Shown: positions 44,655-56,417 of the stretch, piece after piece
Numbering within the stretch: the stretch's first letter is position 1
Layout of the letters: each line of letters opens with the position of its first letter
Assembly: GCF_002803075.1 (NCBI RefSeq)
Contig: NZ_NNBK01000016.1
Coordinates: forward strand, 67,271 to 131,270
Origin: Streptomyces sp. CB01373
Lineage (GTDB): Bacteria; Actinomycetota; Actinomycetes; Streptomycetales; Streptomycetaceae
Length of the DNA: 64,000 nt
Direction: 5' to 3'
Translations under genes and position numbers: made by a program
Notes under the pieces: generated by a model
What the model saw: only the letters and a program-made list of their open reading frames with translations
What the model was told of the DNA's origin: nothing
Databases searched by the model: none

Positions 44655-45674
44655 TCACTCCCCCACCGACGAGACGGCCGCGGCACGGGCGAACCCGCCG
44701 TCCACCATCAGGTTCGCCACCGTCTCCAACTCCGGCGGCGAACCCGCCAGCCGGGAAAGGAACGCGTCGAAGTCATCACCGCACGGCAGCAGCAGCCGCT
44801 GCACCCGCTCGGCCTGCGGCCAGGACGGATCCACGTCCCGCGCGTCGTCGTACGCGCAGAACCACACCGAACCCGACTGCTCGCCCCTCACCTTCACCGC
44901 GAGCAGTCCGCCCTGGACGAAGCCGACGGCCAGGTAGTCCTTGGTCAGGTGGTCGCGCAGGCACTTGTTGACGTACACCAGGTCGTTGACCGCCGCCTCC
45001 TCACGGACCGTGAAGAACGGCTGGTCGACCAGCAGCCCCAACTCCGCGTCCAGGGCCGTCCCGACCGGCGCGCAGCCGCCCGCCGCCTTCAGGAACGAGC
45101 GGTAGGCGCCCGGCAACCGGTACCCGAGGTCCTCCTCGACCCCCTGCACCTGCTGCTCCGACACCGCCGCACCCGACTTCGGCAGCCGGAAGTGCGCCGG
45201 CCTCGTCTCCTGCAACGGGCGGGTGCCCCGCTTGTTCTGGTCGACGTTCGCGGTCGCGATCCCGCCGTGGTGGCGCAGCAGCGCCTTCACCTCCACCGGG
45301 ACCAGTTCCAGGCGCCGGGAGCCGGCCACGTGGTGCCACGTCCAGCCGTGCGGGGTCGCCACGTTCGGCACCGTGTCCCACAGTTCGTGCCCCGACGCCG
45401 CCATCGCCGCGTTCGCCGACACGTAGTCCGTCAGCCGCAGTTCGTCGACCCCGAACCCCTGCGGCGGCTCCGCGATCTCCACCGCGGCCCGCGCGTAGGG
45501 CGAGAAGTCGGGGAAACCGCGGTCGTCCACCCGCACCCCTCGCGGGTGACGCGCGGTCCGGACCGGATCCGGAAAGTGCACGATTTGCCCGGCATAGGCC
45601 GCGTTCGGCGTCACGGCCTGTCCCCCAGCCTGGCGGCCGGGTGGTACCCCCAGCCCGAGCCGACCTGTCGTCAT
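44655..45674 (-). CDS. SMI1/KNR4 (SUKH) family protein
   Basis: A 339-residue cytosolic protein. ATG 45674 has AGGGGGC eight bases upstream. The SUKH domain occupies about residues 165-320: VSEQQVQGVEEDLGYRLPGAYRSFLKAAGG is the diagnostic opening, and LAVGFVQGGLLAVKVRGEQ and WFCAYDDARDVDPSWP follow. The N-terminal half (about 20-160) is a separate domain beginning AGQIVHFPDPVR. SUKH proteins often neutralise nuclease or deaminase toxins. Its stop overlaps a possible start of the SUKH-4 gene, so the two are coupled. Confidence 0.85.
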   Translation of the reverse strand: MTTGRLGLGVPPGRQAGGQAVTPNAAYAGQIVHFPDPVRTARHPRGVRVDDRGFPDFSPYARAAVEIAEPPQGFGVDELRLTDYVSANAAMAASGHELWDTVPNVATPHGWTWHHVAGSRRLELVPVEVKALLRHHGGIATANVDQNKRGTRPLQETRPAHFRLPKSGAAVSEQQVQGVEEDLGYRLPGAYRSFLKAAGGCAPVGTALDAELGLLVDQPFFTVREEAAVNDLVYVNKCLRDHLTKDYLAVGFVQGGLLAVKVRGEQSGSVWFCAYDDARDVDPSWPQAERVQRLLLPCGDDFDAFLSRLAGSPPELETVANLMVDGGFARAAAVSSVGE

Positions 45675-45986
45675 GGCTGCTGCCCCCTGAGGCACTCTGT
45701 ACGGCCCACGCCGACCGGCTCGCTGCTCCGCCCGCCGAGGCCCGTATCCCTACTTCTCTCCAACGCGTCCACCGCGCGCACCGCGGCGTGCCGACAGCCT
45801 ATGCGGTACGACGTCACCGGTCACCGGGCCGCCACCCGCCGAACCGGCCCTGCCGTGACCAGCCGTCACCTTCCAGTGACGCACTGCCCCGGACGGGGTG
45901 TGTCACACCGCCCCAGCTTCCGCAGCAGGCACGCCATTTGGCACTCTGTGAGTTTCCGGGGGGATGCACGGGAGGGAAAGACGATC

Positions 45987-46502
45987 ATGAACGCGACGCA
46001 GACGGGACCGCACACGAGCGCTTCCGGAGACCCAAGAGTCGGCTGGAGCAGCGCCGACGCACCGCACGCGCCGGCACTCCGCCACCGCCGCGACGGCATC
46101 CTGCCGACCGTCGCCGCCGCGCTCTCGGTGCGCGGCGCCACCCTCACCGGCACCGCCGCCCGGGGCGAGGAGCCGCCGGCCCTGCACCACCTCGTCCAGG
46201 ACTTCCTCGACGCCCTCACCAGCGCCCAGCGCGACCGCTTCACCGGCCGCTGCGCCGAGACCATCCTGATCTCCCGGCACATCACCGCCGCCGACGCGGC
46301 CCGCAGCAAACGTGCCGCCCGCAAACCCATGAGCAACGGCGAGGCCCGCAAGAGCCTGAAACACGCCAAGCTCACCACCCGCCGCATCCGTGAGGACGGC
46401 GACCCCCTGCACGGCAGCTTCGCCGGCCCCTGCCGGTCCTGCACCGCGCTCAGCGCCCACTTCGGCGTCCGCATCGTCGACCCCACCACCGGCAAGGGCT
46501 GA
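45987..46502 (+). CDS. YwqJ-type putative deaminase
   Basis: A 172-residue protein. ATG 45987 has GGAGGGA nine bases upstream. GRCAETILISRHI supplies the Cys-Ala-Glu zinc-ligand and catalytic motif (89-91). GSFAGPCRSCTALSAHFGV supplies the Pro-Cys-x-x-Cys motif (148-152). Together they define the deaminase fold of the YwqJ family, often found as toxin domains. There is no signal peptide or secretion domain. It is divergent from the SUKH genes across a 312-base gap that shows only weak GTGAC-containing inverted repeats near 45876-45905. Confidence 0.8.
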   Translation: MNATQTGPHTSASGDPRVGWSSADAPHAPALRHRRDGILPTVAAALSVRGATLTGTAARGEEPPALHHLVQDFLDALTSAQRDRFTGRCAETILISRHITAADAARSKRAARKPMSNGEARKSLKHAKLTTRRIREDGDPLHGSFAGPCRSCTALSAHFGVRIVDPTTGKG

Positions 46503-46603
46503 CCCACCGGCCTGGAAACCCCGGCCGCGGCCCCCGCGAAACCCCCCACCCGCACCCCGCCACGGCGCCACCCGCCACGGCACGACCCACGAACGAAGGG
46601 CAG

Positions 46604-47128
46604 ATGCACGCCGACCGAGCCTCCTTCCCCCAGCAGGCCGAGAGCGGGGGAGGAGCCGCACGCTTCCCCGGGCCCGTCGAGACCACGCTGCGCGCCGCCG
46701 GCTGGCGGCCGGGGCGCTGGGACATAAAACAGGCCGAGATGTGGGCCGACGCCCTGCGCGAGCACCTCTCGCCCGCCGGCCACCACCACGCCGTGTTCCC
46801 CGCCGCCGTCGAAGCCTGGGCGGAGTTCGGCGGCCTGCGCGTCTCGCCCACCGGCCCCGGCCGTCGGATCGCCCCCGCCGTCCTCGATCTGGACCCGCTG
46901 CACGGCCTCCACATGGCCCGCACCCTCGGCGACCTCGGCCGCGCCCTGGACACCGAGGTCTGCCCGCTGGGCACCGAGACCGACAGCCGGTCCCTGCTCG
47001 CCATCGACGCCGAAGGCCGTGTCTACGCCCTCGACCACACCGGCGACTGGTACCTCGGCCCCGACATCGACCTGGCCCTGTCGGCCCTCGTCTCCGGCAC
47101 GGAACCCGTACGGCTCACCACGGGCTGA
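46604..47128 (+). CDS. SUKH-3 family immunity-like protein
   Basis: A 174-residue protein 101 bases downstream of the YwqJ-type deaminase. The features ETTLRAAGWRPGRWDIKQAE, VEAWAEFGGLRVSPTGPGR, then LLAIDAEGRVYALDHTGDWYLG match the SUKH-3 family. In polymorphic toxin systems SUKH proteins are the immunity partners of adjacent nucleases or deaminases. This order (deaminase then SUKH-3) is the usual one. Confidence 0.82.
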   Translation: MHADRASFPQQAESGGGAARFPGPVETTLRAAGWRPGRWDIKQAEMWADALREHLSPAGHHHAVFPAAVEAWAEFGGLRVSPTGPGRRIAPAVLDLDPLHGLHMARTLGDLGRALDTEVCPLGTETDSRSLLAIDAEGRVYALDHTGDWYLGPDIDLALSALVSGTEPVRLTTG

Positions 47129-47150
47129 GCACTCGTACACACCCACGCGC

Positions 47151-47174
47151 GTACGCACACGCACGCGTGCGTAC
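47151..47174. repeat. inverted repeat between convergent genes
   Basis: GTACGCAC (47151-47158) and GTGCGTAC (47167-47174) with an ACGCACGC loop, a likely bidirectional terminator between the SUKH-3 and histidine kinase genes. Confidence 0.5.
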
Positions 47175-47205
47175 CCGCTCACCGCGCGCCGGCCGGAAGG
47201 GCCCG

Positions 47206-48552
47206 CTACGACGCCGGGATCACCGCCGAGACCCGGAAGCCCCCCGCGTCCGTCGGCCCCGACACGAACACTCCGCCCAGCGCGACGACCCGCTCCCGCA
47301 TCCCGAGCAGCCCGTTCCCGCCCGACGGCAGCCCCGCAGCCGACGCCGAGGCGGGTTCGGGCGGCGGCTCGTTCTCCACCTGCATCGCGATCTCCGCCGT
47401 CCGGTGCGCCAGCCGCACGTACGTCTGCGCCCCCGCCGCGTGCTTGTGGACGTTGGTCAGCGCCTCCTGCACCACGCGGTACGCCGTCTGCTCGACCTCC
47501 GCCGCGTACGAGCGGGCCGTGCCGTGCACCGAGAGGTCCACGGGCATCCCGGCGGCCGCCGACTGCCCGACCAGTTCGTCCAGCTCCGACAGGCACGGCC
47601 CCTCGGGCACACCGTCGGCGGCGCGGGAGGCCGCGGCCGCCGCGGCGGCCCCCACCGCGGCGAGCGGCACGTCGTCCGCCGCACGGGACACACCCTGCTC
47701 CGGCACGTACGCCCGGGGCTGGGTCTTGGCGGGCTCCGCGCTGCGCAGCACCCCGAGCATCTCCCGCAGCTCGGTCAGCGCCTGCCGCCCCATGTCCCCC
47801 ACCAGGGCCGCGTTCTTCACCGCCTTCTCCGGGTCCTTGCGGGCCACGGCCTGCAACGCGGCGGCATGGACCACCATCAGACTCACCCGGTGCGCGACCA
47901 CGTCGTGCATCTCCCGCGCGATCCGGGTCCGCTCCTCGTTGCGGGCCCACTCGGCCCGCTCCTCCGCACGCTCCGCGAGCAGCTGCAGCTCCCGCTCAAG
48001 GCTGTCCGCCCGCTCCCGAAGGCTCTCCATCAGCCGCCGCCGGGCCCCGACGTACAGGCCGAGAAGCAGAGGAGGCGCCGTCAGGCCGAGCGAGGTGGTC
48101 ACCGCGGCGAAGGGCACGAACCAGTTGCCGAGGGTCAGGTCCCCGCGCGCCATGTCCTGGTGCACCCGCACGAACGTCACGATCATCGTCCCGACCAGGG
48201 ACATCCCGGCCAGCGCGGCGATCACTCTGCGGGGCAGCTCGCACGAGGCCAGGGTGTACAGCCCCACGATGCCCATCAGGAAGCCCATCTGGGCCGGCGT
48301 GATGGCGATGGCCACCAGCACCACGGCGATCGGCCACCGCCGCCGGATGAGCAGCACGGCCCCCGCCACCACCCCGAACACGATCCCCAGGGACACCGGA
48401 ATCCCCGCGTCCCGGGCGAACGGCACCCCCTCGGCCCCGCACTCCAGGGCGGACACCAGCGCGAGTCCCCCGTCGAGTGCCACGCTGCGCCGTCGCGCCC
48501 ACCACCACGGCCCGGTCAGGACCGCCTCGTGGTCTTCCCCCGTCGTGGTCAT
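47206..48552 (-). CDS. orphan sensor histidine kinase, NarL/HisKA_3 type
   Basis: A 448-residue membrane kinase. Four to six hydrophobic segments occupy about 23-170 (for example VSLGIVFGVVAGAVLLI, AALAGMSLVGTMIVTFV). A coiled-coil linker (RERADSLERELQLLAERAEE) leads to the HisKA_3 dimerisation domain with phosphorylation site His216 in REMHDVVAH. The ATPase domain has N box QEALTNVHKHA and G box SGGNGLLGMRERV. No response regulator gene adjoins; the nearest LuxR-type regulator in the window is at 60098, and it is also an orphan. Confidence 0.9.
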   Translation of the reverse strand: MTTTGEDHEAVLTGPWWWARRRSVALDGGLALVSALECGAEGVPFARDAGIPVSLGIVFGVVAGAVLLIRRRWPIAVVLVAIAITPAQMGFLMGIVGLYTLASCELPRRVIAALAGMSLVGTMIVTFVRVHQDMARGDLTLGNWFVPFAAVTTSLGLTAPPLLLGLYVGARRRLMESLRERADSLERELQLLAERAEERAEWARNEERTRIAREMHDVVAHRVSLMVVHAAALQAVARKDPEKAVKNAALVGDMGRQALTELREMLGVLRSAEPAKTQPRAYVPEQGVSRAADDVPLAAVGAAAAAAASRAADGVPEGPCLSELDELVGQSAAAGMPVDLSVHGTARSYAAEVEQTAYRVVQEALTNVHKHAAGAQTYVRLAHRTAEIAMQVENEPPPEPASASAAGLPSGGNGLLGMRERVVALGGVFVSGPTDAGGFRVSAVIPAS

Positions 48553-48649
48553 GGCTCCAGCCTACGGGCGGCGGCCGGGGCGCCTAGGGCGGGCGGAACG
48601 GAATCGTGGCCCTGAGCCGGGCACGTCTCCGGTATGGTCTGAAGCGCTG

Positions 48650-48722
48650 TCCCCCGTGGTGTAACTGGCAGCACACTGGTTTTTGGTACCAGCAGGACAA
48701 GGTTCGAATCCTTGCGGGGGAG
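48650..48722 (+). tRNA. tRNA-Gln(UUG)
   Basis: Acceptor TCCCCCG pairs with CGGGGGA (48715-48721), and 48722 is the discriminator G. The anticodon stem CTGGT/ACCAG encloses TTTTGGT, giving UUG for CAA codons. The T arm is CAAGG-TTCGAAT-CCTTG. CCA is not encoded. A TATGGT element at 48633-48638 may be its -10 box. Confidence 0.95.
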
Positions 48723-48849
48723 CTCCGGCGCAGAAAGTCTCATTCCGGGTCCCGCCCTCACGGGCCGGACCCGTTCTCATATCCCCCCACAACCGCCCCG
48801 GTATCCTGCGGATGTCCACCCCCACCCATCCACAGCCGAAGGGCATCCC

Positions 48850-50298
48850 GTGAGCGCCATTCGCCCGGCAGCCGTCGTCGTTCTCGCAGCGGGTGAGGGC
48901 ACCCGTATGAAGTCGGCCACACCGAAGGTCCTGCATGAGATCTGCGGCCGGTCACTGGTGGGTCATGTGCTCGCCGCCGCACGCGAGTTGAAGCCGGAGA
49001 ACCTGGTCGTCGTGGTCGGGCACGCGCGGGAGCGGGTGACCGCGCACCTGGCCGAGGCCGACTCCGGGGTCCGCACCGCCGTGCAGGAGAAGCAGAAGGG
49101 CACCGGGCACGCGGTCCGGATGGGCCTCGAGGAGCTCGGCGGGCCCGTCGAGGGGACCGTGATCGTCGTCTGCGGCGACACTCCCCTCCTCACCGGTGAG
49201 ACCCTCCAGCGGCTGGCCACCGCGCACCAGGAGGACGGCAACGCCGTCACCGTGCTCAGCGCCCAGGTCCCGGACGCGACCGGTTACGGCCGGATCGTGC
49301 GCGACTCCGGTACGGGCGCGGTGACCGCGATCGTCGAGCACAAGGACGCCACCGAGGACCAGCGGGCGATCCGGGAGATCAACTCCGGGGTGTTCGCGTT
49401 CGACGGGCGGCTGCTGGCCGAGGCGCTGGGCCAGGTCCGGACGAACAACAGCCAGCACGAGGAGTACCTCACCGACGTCCTCGGGATCCTGCGCGAGGCC
49501 GGGCACCGGGTCGGCGCCTGCGTGGCCGGCGACCACCGGGAGATCGCCGGGATCAACAACCGCGTGCAGCTCGCCGAGGCGCGACGGACCCTCAACGACC
49601 GCCTCCTGACGGACGCGATGCTCGCCGGTGTCACGGTCGTCGACCCGGCGACCACCTGGATCGACGTGACGGTGACCTTCGAGCAGGACGTCGTCGTGCA
49701 CCCGGGCACGCAACTGCACGGGACGACCCGGCTCGGCGAGGGCTGCGAGGTGGGCCCCAACAGCCGGCTGACGGACACCCGGGTCGGCCCGGGGGCGCGG
49801 GTGGACAACACGGTGTCCGACGGCGCCGTGGTGGGCGCGCAGGCCTCCGTGGGGCCGTACGCGTACCTGCGGCCGGGTACGCGGCTCGGGGCGAAGTCGA
49901 AGGTGGGCACGTACGTCGAGACGAAGAACGCCTCGATCGGCGAGGGCACCAAGGTTCCCCACCTGTCGTACGTCGGTGACGCCACCATCGGCGAGTACAC
50001 GAACATCGGCGCGGCGAGCGTGTTCGTGAACTACGACGGGGAGAGCAAGCACCACACGACGGTCGGCTCGCACTGCAAGACCGGTTCGGACAACATGTTT
50101 GTGGCTCCCGTCACGATCGGGGACGGCGCCTACACCGCCGCCGGGTCCGTGATCACCAAGAGCGTGCCGCCGGGTTCGCTGGCCGTGGCCCGTGGCCAGC
50201 AGCGGAATATCGAGGGCTGGGTGGCTCGCAAGCGTCCCGGAAGCGCGGCGGCGAAGGCGGCCGAGGCCGCATCCGGACAGCCGGAGAGCGGAGCCTGA
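48850..50298 (+). CDS. glmU: bifunctional GlcNAc-1-P uridyltransferase / GlcN-1-P acetyltransferase
   Basis: A 482-residue enzyme that makes UDP-GlcNAc, the precursor of peptidoglycan. GTG 48850 has GAAGGG six bases upstream. The N-terminal pyrophosphorylase domain has VVVLAAGEGTRMKSATPKVLHE, GTGHAVRMG and a GDTPLL motif. The C-terminal left-handed beta-helix (about 260-450) contains hexapeptide repeats and GTYVETKNASIGEGTKVPHL, with YVGDATIGE. The Ala/Lys-rich C-terminal tail (GSAAAKAAEAAS) is typical of actinobacterial GlmU. It opens the conserved glmU-prs-rplY-pth string. Confidence 0.95.
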   Translation: MSAIRPAAVVVLAAGEGTRMKSATPKVLHEICGRSLVGHVLAAARELKPENLVVVVGHARERVTAHLAEADSGVRTAVQEKQKGTGHAVRMGLEELGGPVEGTVIVVCGDTPLLTGETLQRLATAHQEDGNAVTVLSAQVPDATGYGRIVRDSGTGAVTAIVEHKDATEDQRAIREINSGVFAFDGRLLAEALGQVRTNNSQHEEYLTDVLGILREAGHRVGACVAGDHREIAGINNRVQLAEARRTLNDRLLTDAMLAGVTVVDPATTWIDVTVTFEQDVVVHPGTQLHGTTRLGEGCEVGPNSRLTDTRVGPGARVDNTVSDGAVVGAQASVGPYAYLRPGTRLGAKSKVGTYVETKNASIGEGTKVPHLSYVGDATIGEYTNIGAASVFVNYDGESKHHTTVGSHCKTGSDNMFVAPVTIGDGAYTAAGSVITKSVPPGSLAVARGQQRNIEGWVARKRPGSAAAKAAEAASGQPESGA

Positions 50299-50392
50299 CC
50301 GGAAACCGGCACGCCAAAGACGGCGTACCGTGATAAGTGCACACGTCCCCACGTCCCACCCTGCTGCGAACACCCGCTGAGGAGACACTGCT

Positions 50393-51367
50393 GTGACCGG
50401 GATCAAGACGACCGGCGAGAAGAAGATGATGTTCTTCTCCGGCCGCGCCCACCCCGAGCTTGCCGAGGAAATCGCCCACGAGCTGGGTGTCGGGGTCGTC
50501 CCGACCAAAGCGTTCGACTTCGCGAACGGCGAGATCTACGTGCGTTATCAGGAGTCGGCCCGCGGCGCGGACTGCTTCCTGATCCAGAGCCACACTGCTC
50601 CGATCAACAAGTGGATCATGGAGCAGTTGATCATGATCGACGCGCTGAAGCGTGCGTCGGCCCGTTCCATCACGGTCATCGTCCCGTTCTACGGTTACGC
50701 GCGGCAGGACAAGAAGCACCGGGGACGTGAACCGATCTCGGCGCGTCTGATCGCGGATCTGATGAAGACCGCGGGCGCCGACCGCATCCTGACCGTGGAT
50801 CTGCACACGGACCAGATCCAGGGCTTCTTCGACGGACCGGTGGACCACCTGTTCGCGCTGCCGCTGCTGGCGGACTACGTGGGCAACAAGGTGGACCGTT
50901 CGAAGCTGACGGTGGTCTCCCCGGACGCCGGCCGGGTGCGGGTGGCGGACCGCTGGTGCGACCGGCTGGGCGCCCCGCTGGCGATCGTGCACAAGCGGCG
51001 TGACAAGGACGTGGCGAACCAGGTCACCGTGCACGAGGTCGTCGGTGACGTGAAGGGCCGTATCTGCGTCCTGGTGGACGACATGATCGACACGGGTGGC
51101 ACCATCTGCGCAGCGGCGGACGCCCTTTTCGCGCACGGCGCGGACGACGTGATAGTGACGGCGACGCACGGTGTGCTGTCGGGTCCCGCGGCGGACCGGC
51201 TGAAGAACTCCAAGGTGAGCGAGTTCGTGTTCACCGACACGCTGCCGACGCCGAACGAGTTCGAACTCGACAAGATCACGGTGCTGTCCATCGCGCCGAC
51301 GATCGCGCGCGCGGTGCGCGAGGTGTTCGAGGACGGCTCGGTGACGAGCCTGTTCGACGAGCAGTGA
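50393..51367 (+). CDS. prs: ribose-phosphate pyrophosphokinase
   Basis: Makes PRPP from ribose 5-phosphate and ATP for nucleotide, His and Trp biosynthesis. A 324-residue protein starting at GTG 50393 with GGAG eight bases upstream. Visible motifs are FANGEIYVRYQESARGADCF, the catalytic flexible-loop neighbourhood YARQDKKHRGREPISARL and the PRPP-binding loop CVLVDDMIDTGGTI. GLC-free N-terminus and length fit bacterial class I Prs. It lies 94 bases after glmU. Confidence 0.96.
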   Translation: MTGIKTTGEKKMMFFSGRAHPELAEEIAHELGVGVVPTKAFDFANGEIYVRYQESARGADCFLIQSHTAPINKWIMEQLIMIDALKRASARSITVIVPFYGYARQDKKHRGREPISARLIADLMKTAGADRILTVDLHTDQIQGFFDGPVDHLFALPLLADYVGNKVDRSKLTVVSPDAGRVRVADRWCDRLGAPLAIVHKRRDKDVANQVTVHEVVGDVKGRICVLVDDMIDTGGTICAAADALFAHGADDVIVTATHGVLSGPAADRLKNSKVSEFVFTDTLPTPNEFELDKITVLSIAPTIARAVREVFEDGSVTSLFDEQ

Positions 51368-51405
51368 CGACCAGGCCTGTGGAACGACCAGGCCCGTAGA
51401 TCGTT

Positions 51406-51461
51406 TTGGGTCCGGCCTCCCGCTCCGAGTAGACTGCTGCAGTTGCTCGGCGAGGGAGGCC
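51406..51461 (+). promoter_or_regulatory. rplY promoter and leader inverted repeat
   Basis: TTGGGT (51406-51411) with an 18-base spacer to TAGACT (51430-51435) is a good vegetative promoter. GGCCTCCC (51414-51421) and GGGAGGCC (51454-51461) form an inverted repeat overlapping its spacer and start site. Confidence 0.5.
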
Positions 51462-51572
51462 GTACTCGTTCTCGTGTACGGCGATCCGTTATCGACGCGC
51501 TCTTCGTAGCAGGCCGTTCGTGGCCGGGTGACCCCGCCCGTTTTCCGTGTACCTCTACGAGGAGTGAAGAGC

Positions 51573-52163
51573 ATGTCCGAGGTAAAGCTCGCCGCCGAGA
51601 CGCGCACCGAGTTCGGCAAGGGTGCCGCCCGCCGTGTCCGCCGTGAGAACAAGGTTCCCGGTGTGCTGTACGAGCACGGCATGGTGCCGATCCACCTGAC
51701 GCTGCCGGGTCACGAGCTGCTGATGGCGCTGCGTACGCCCAACGTCCTGATCTCGCTGGACATCGACGGCAAGACCAACGAGCTGGCGATTCCGAAGGCC
51801 GTGCAGCGCGACCCGCTGAGGGGCCACCTGGTGCACGTGGACCTGCTGATGGTCAAGCGCGGCGAGCGCGTCGTCGTCGAGATCCCCGTCGTCGCCGAGG
51901 GCGAGCTGGCCCCGGGCGGCAACCTGCTGGAGCACGTCCTGTCGGCGCTGCCGGTCGAGGCCGAGGCCACGACCATCGCGGACCAGCTCACGGTCTCCGT
52001 ACAGGGTCTGGCGGCCGGTGCCGCGATCCACGCCAAGGACATCGCCCTGCCGAGCGGTGTGAAGCTGGCCGTGGACGAGGACACGGTGGTGCTGCAGGTC
52101 CTGGCCGCGCAGGCCGAGGAGGCCCCGGCGGGCGAGGAAGGCGAACAGGCCGCGCAGGCCTGA
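51573..52163 (+). CDS. rplY: 50S ribosomal protein L25/general stress protein Ctc
   Basis: A 196-residue 5S-rRNA-binding protein of the long Ctc type. ATG 51573 has GGAG upstream and gives MSEVKLAAETRTEFGKGAAR. The N-terminal L25 domain (about 1-90, RRENKVPGVLYEHG, KAVQRDPLRGHLVHVDL) is followed by the TL5-like beta domain. An acidic Glu/Ala tail (EEAPAGEEGEQAAQA) follows, as is usual in actinobacteria. It is followed by pth 79 bases later. Confidence 0.95.
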   Translation: MSEVKLAAETRTEFGKGAARRVRRENKVPGVLYEHGMVPIHLTLPGHELLMALRTPNVLISLDIDGKTNELAIPKAVQRDPLRGHLVHVDLLMVKRGERVVVEIPVVAEGELAPGGNLLEHVLSALPVEAEATTIADQLTVSVQGLAAGAAIHAKDIALPSGVKLAVDEDTVVLQVLAAQAEEAPAGEEGEQAAQA

Positions 52164-52242
52164 GCCCGACCGTCATCGTCCCGCCGGCCGCCGCTTCCCT
52201 CGGGGGGCGGCGGCCGGCGCGTATGACGCCTATTGAGGAGAC

Positions 52243-52845
52243 ATGGACGTGACGACCTCCGCGAACGATCCCTGGCTGATCGTCGGCCTCGGCAATCCCG
52301 GACCGGAGTACGCCATGAACCGGCACAACGTCGGGTTCATGACGGTGGATCTGCTGGCCGACCGGATCGGGGGCCGGTTCAAGCGGGCGGGCAAGGCGCA
52401 GGCCCAGGTGGTGGAGGGGCGGATCGGTCCCCCCGGGCCGGAGAGCCGCCGGGTGGTCCTGGTGAAGCCGATGTCGTTCATGAACCTGTCCGGCGGACCG
52501 GTGAACGCGCTGCGCGACTTCTACAAGGTGCCGCTCGGCAACATCGTGGCGGTCCACGACGAACTGGACATCGACTACGGCGTGCTGCGGCTGAAGCTGG
52601 GCGGCGGCGACAACGGCCACAACGGGCTGAAGTCGATGACGAAGGCGATGGGTCCCGACTACCACCGGGTGCGGTTCGGGATCGGGCGCCCGCCGGGCCG
52701 GATGCAGGTGGCGGACTTCGTGCTCAAGGACTTCTCCTCCGCCGAGCGCAAGGAACTGGACTACTTCGTGGACCGGGCGGCGGACTCGGTGGAATGTCTG
52801 CTGGCGGAGGGTCTGGAACGGGCGCAAAGCGCGTACAACTCCTGA
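52243..52845 (+). CDS. pth: peptidyl-tRNA hydrolase
   Basis: Recycles tRNA from prematurely released peptidyl-tRNAs. A 200-residue protein with the family signatures WLIVGLGNPGPEYAMNRHNVG (containing the catalytic His of HNVGF), KPMSFMNLSGGPV, the Asp-bearing HDELDIDYG and GDNGHNGLKS. GAGGAG precedes the ATG (52231-52236). The rplY-pth pairing is widely conserved and reflects translation-linked function. Confidence 0.96.
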   Translation: MDVTTSANDPWLIVGLGNPGPEYAMNRHNVGFMTVDLLADRIGGRFKRAGKAQAQVVEGRIGPPGPESRRVVLVKPMSFMNLSGGPVNALRDFYKVPLGNIVAVHDELDIDYGVLRLKLGGGDNGHNGLKSMTKAMGPDYHRVRFGIGRPPGRMQVADFVLKDFSSAERKELDYFVDRAADSVECLLAEGLERAQSAYNS

Positions 52846-52898
52846 CTTGTCCCCCGGCTGACGACCCCCGGAGTTGACCGCTCGTAGCGACATGGCCA

Positions 52899-53405
52899 AT
52901 GATCCCGGCCATGCCTGCCGCCACCGCAAGACGTTCCCGCCAGGCCTCCCACACCGCGCTCCGGTTCGGCCGGGTGGCGGCCATGGGCGCGGTCACGGTG
53001 CTGATCCTCATCGCGGGCGTGTGGGCGTCCTGGCACACCGCGCCGTACGTGATGCTCACCAAGGGACGCGAGCACGGCACGATCGAGGTGACGCGGTGCG
53101 AGGGCGACACGTGCACCGGGCCCTACACCCCGGTCTCCACGGGGTCGACGGCACGCGACCGGGTGGTGATCGACCACACCGTGGCGGTGCGCAAGGGGCA
53201 GACCTACAGCGTCGTCGTGAAACCGGGGACCGACGAGGTGGTCCGTTCGGGCCCCGCCGGGATCCTGTACGCGTGGGCCCCGCTCGGCGGTGCGCTGCTG
53301 CTGGCCTCGGTGGTCGTGGCGGGCGGGCTGCGGCAGACCCGGGCGGCGTGGGTGCTGGCGGGCTCCGGGATCGCGCTGCTGACGGCGGTCTTCGTGGCGC
53401 TGTGA
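52899..53405 (+). CDS. hypothetical membrane protein
   Basis: A protein of up to 168 residues with an N-terminal basic stretch, a hydrophobic helix (AAMGAVTVLILIAGVWASW), an extracytoplasmic domain of about 75 residues containing EVTRCEGDTCTGPYTP (a likely disulfide), and two C-terminal helices (YAWAPLGGALLLASVVVAGG, AWVLAGSGIALLTAVFVAL). No ribosome site favours 52899 over the in-frame ATG at 52911. No family recognised. Confidence 0.7.
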   Translation: MIPAMPAATARRSRQASHTALRFGRVAAMGAVTVLILIAGVWASWHTAPYVMLTKGREHGTIEVTRCEGDTCTGPYTPVSTGSTARDRVVIDHTVAVRKGQTYSVVVKPGTDEVVRSGPAGILYAWAPLGGALLLASVVVAGGLRQTRAAWVLAGSGIALLTAVFVAL

Positions 53406-53422
53406 GCCGTAGGACATGAAAG

Positions 53423-53464
53423 TGCCCCCGGTCCCGCACGGATCTCCGTACGGGACCGGGGGCA
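53423..53464. terminator. bidirectional terminator between convergent genes
   Basis: TGCCCCCGGTCCCGCACGG (53423-53441) pairs with 53446-53464 around ATCT with one mismatch. Confidence 0.85.
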
Positions 53465-53476
53465 TTCGTGTGCCGG

Positions 53477-56218
<2,742 letters not shown>

Positions 56219-56417
56219 AGGTGCGGCTCCTTGCGGGTTGAAGCACGTCTGGGAGGGGACCCGGACGGGTGCCGCGCGGCGGCTGCCGCTTACGGGCCGA
56301 GTGTCCGGGAAGGAATTCTTCAGAGCGGACCGCGCTGTCCGACCGCCTCCAAGTCTAGGTGTCGCGGGGGACGCGCAGACCAGGGGCTCTTGCCGCGGCG
56401 CGACGCGCTGCCATACT

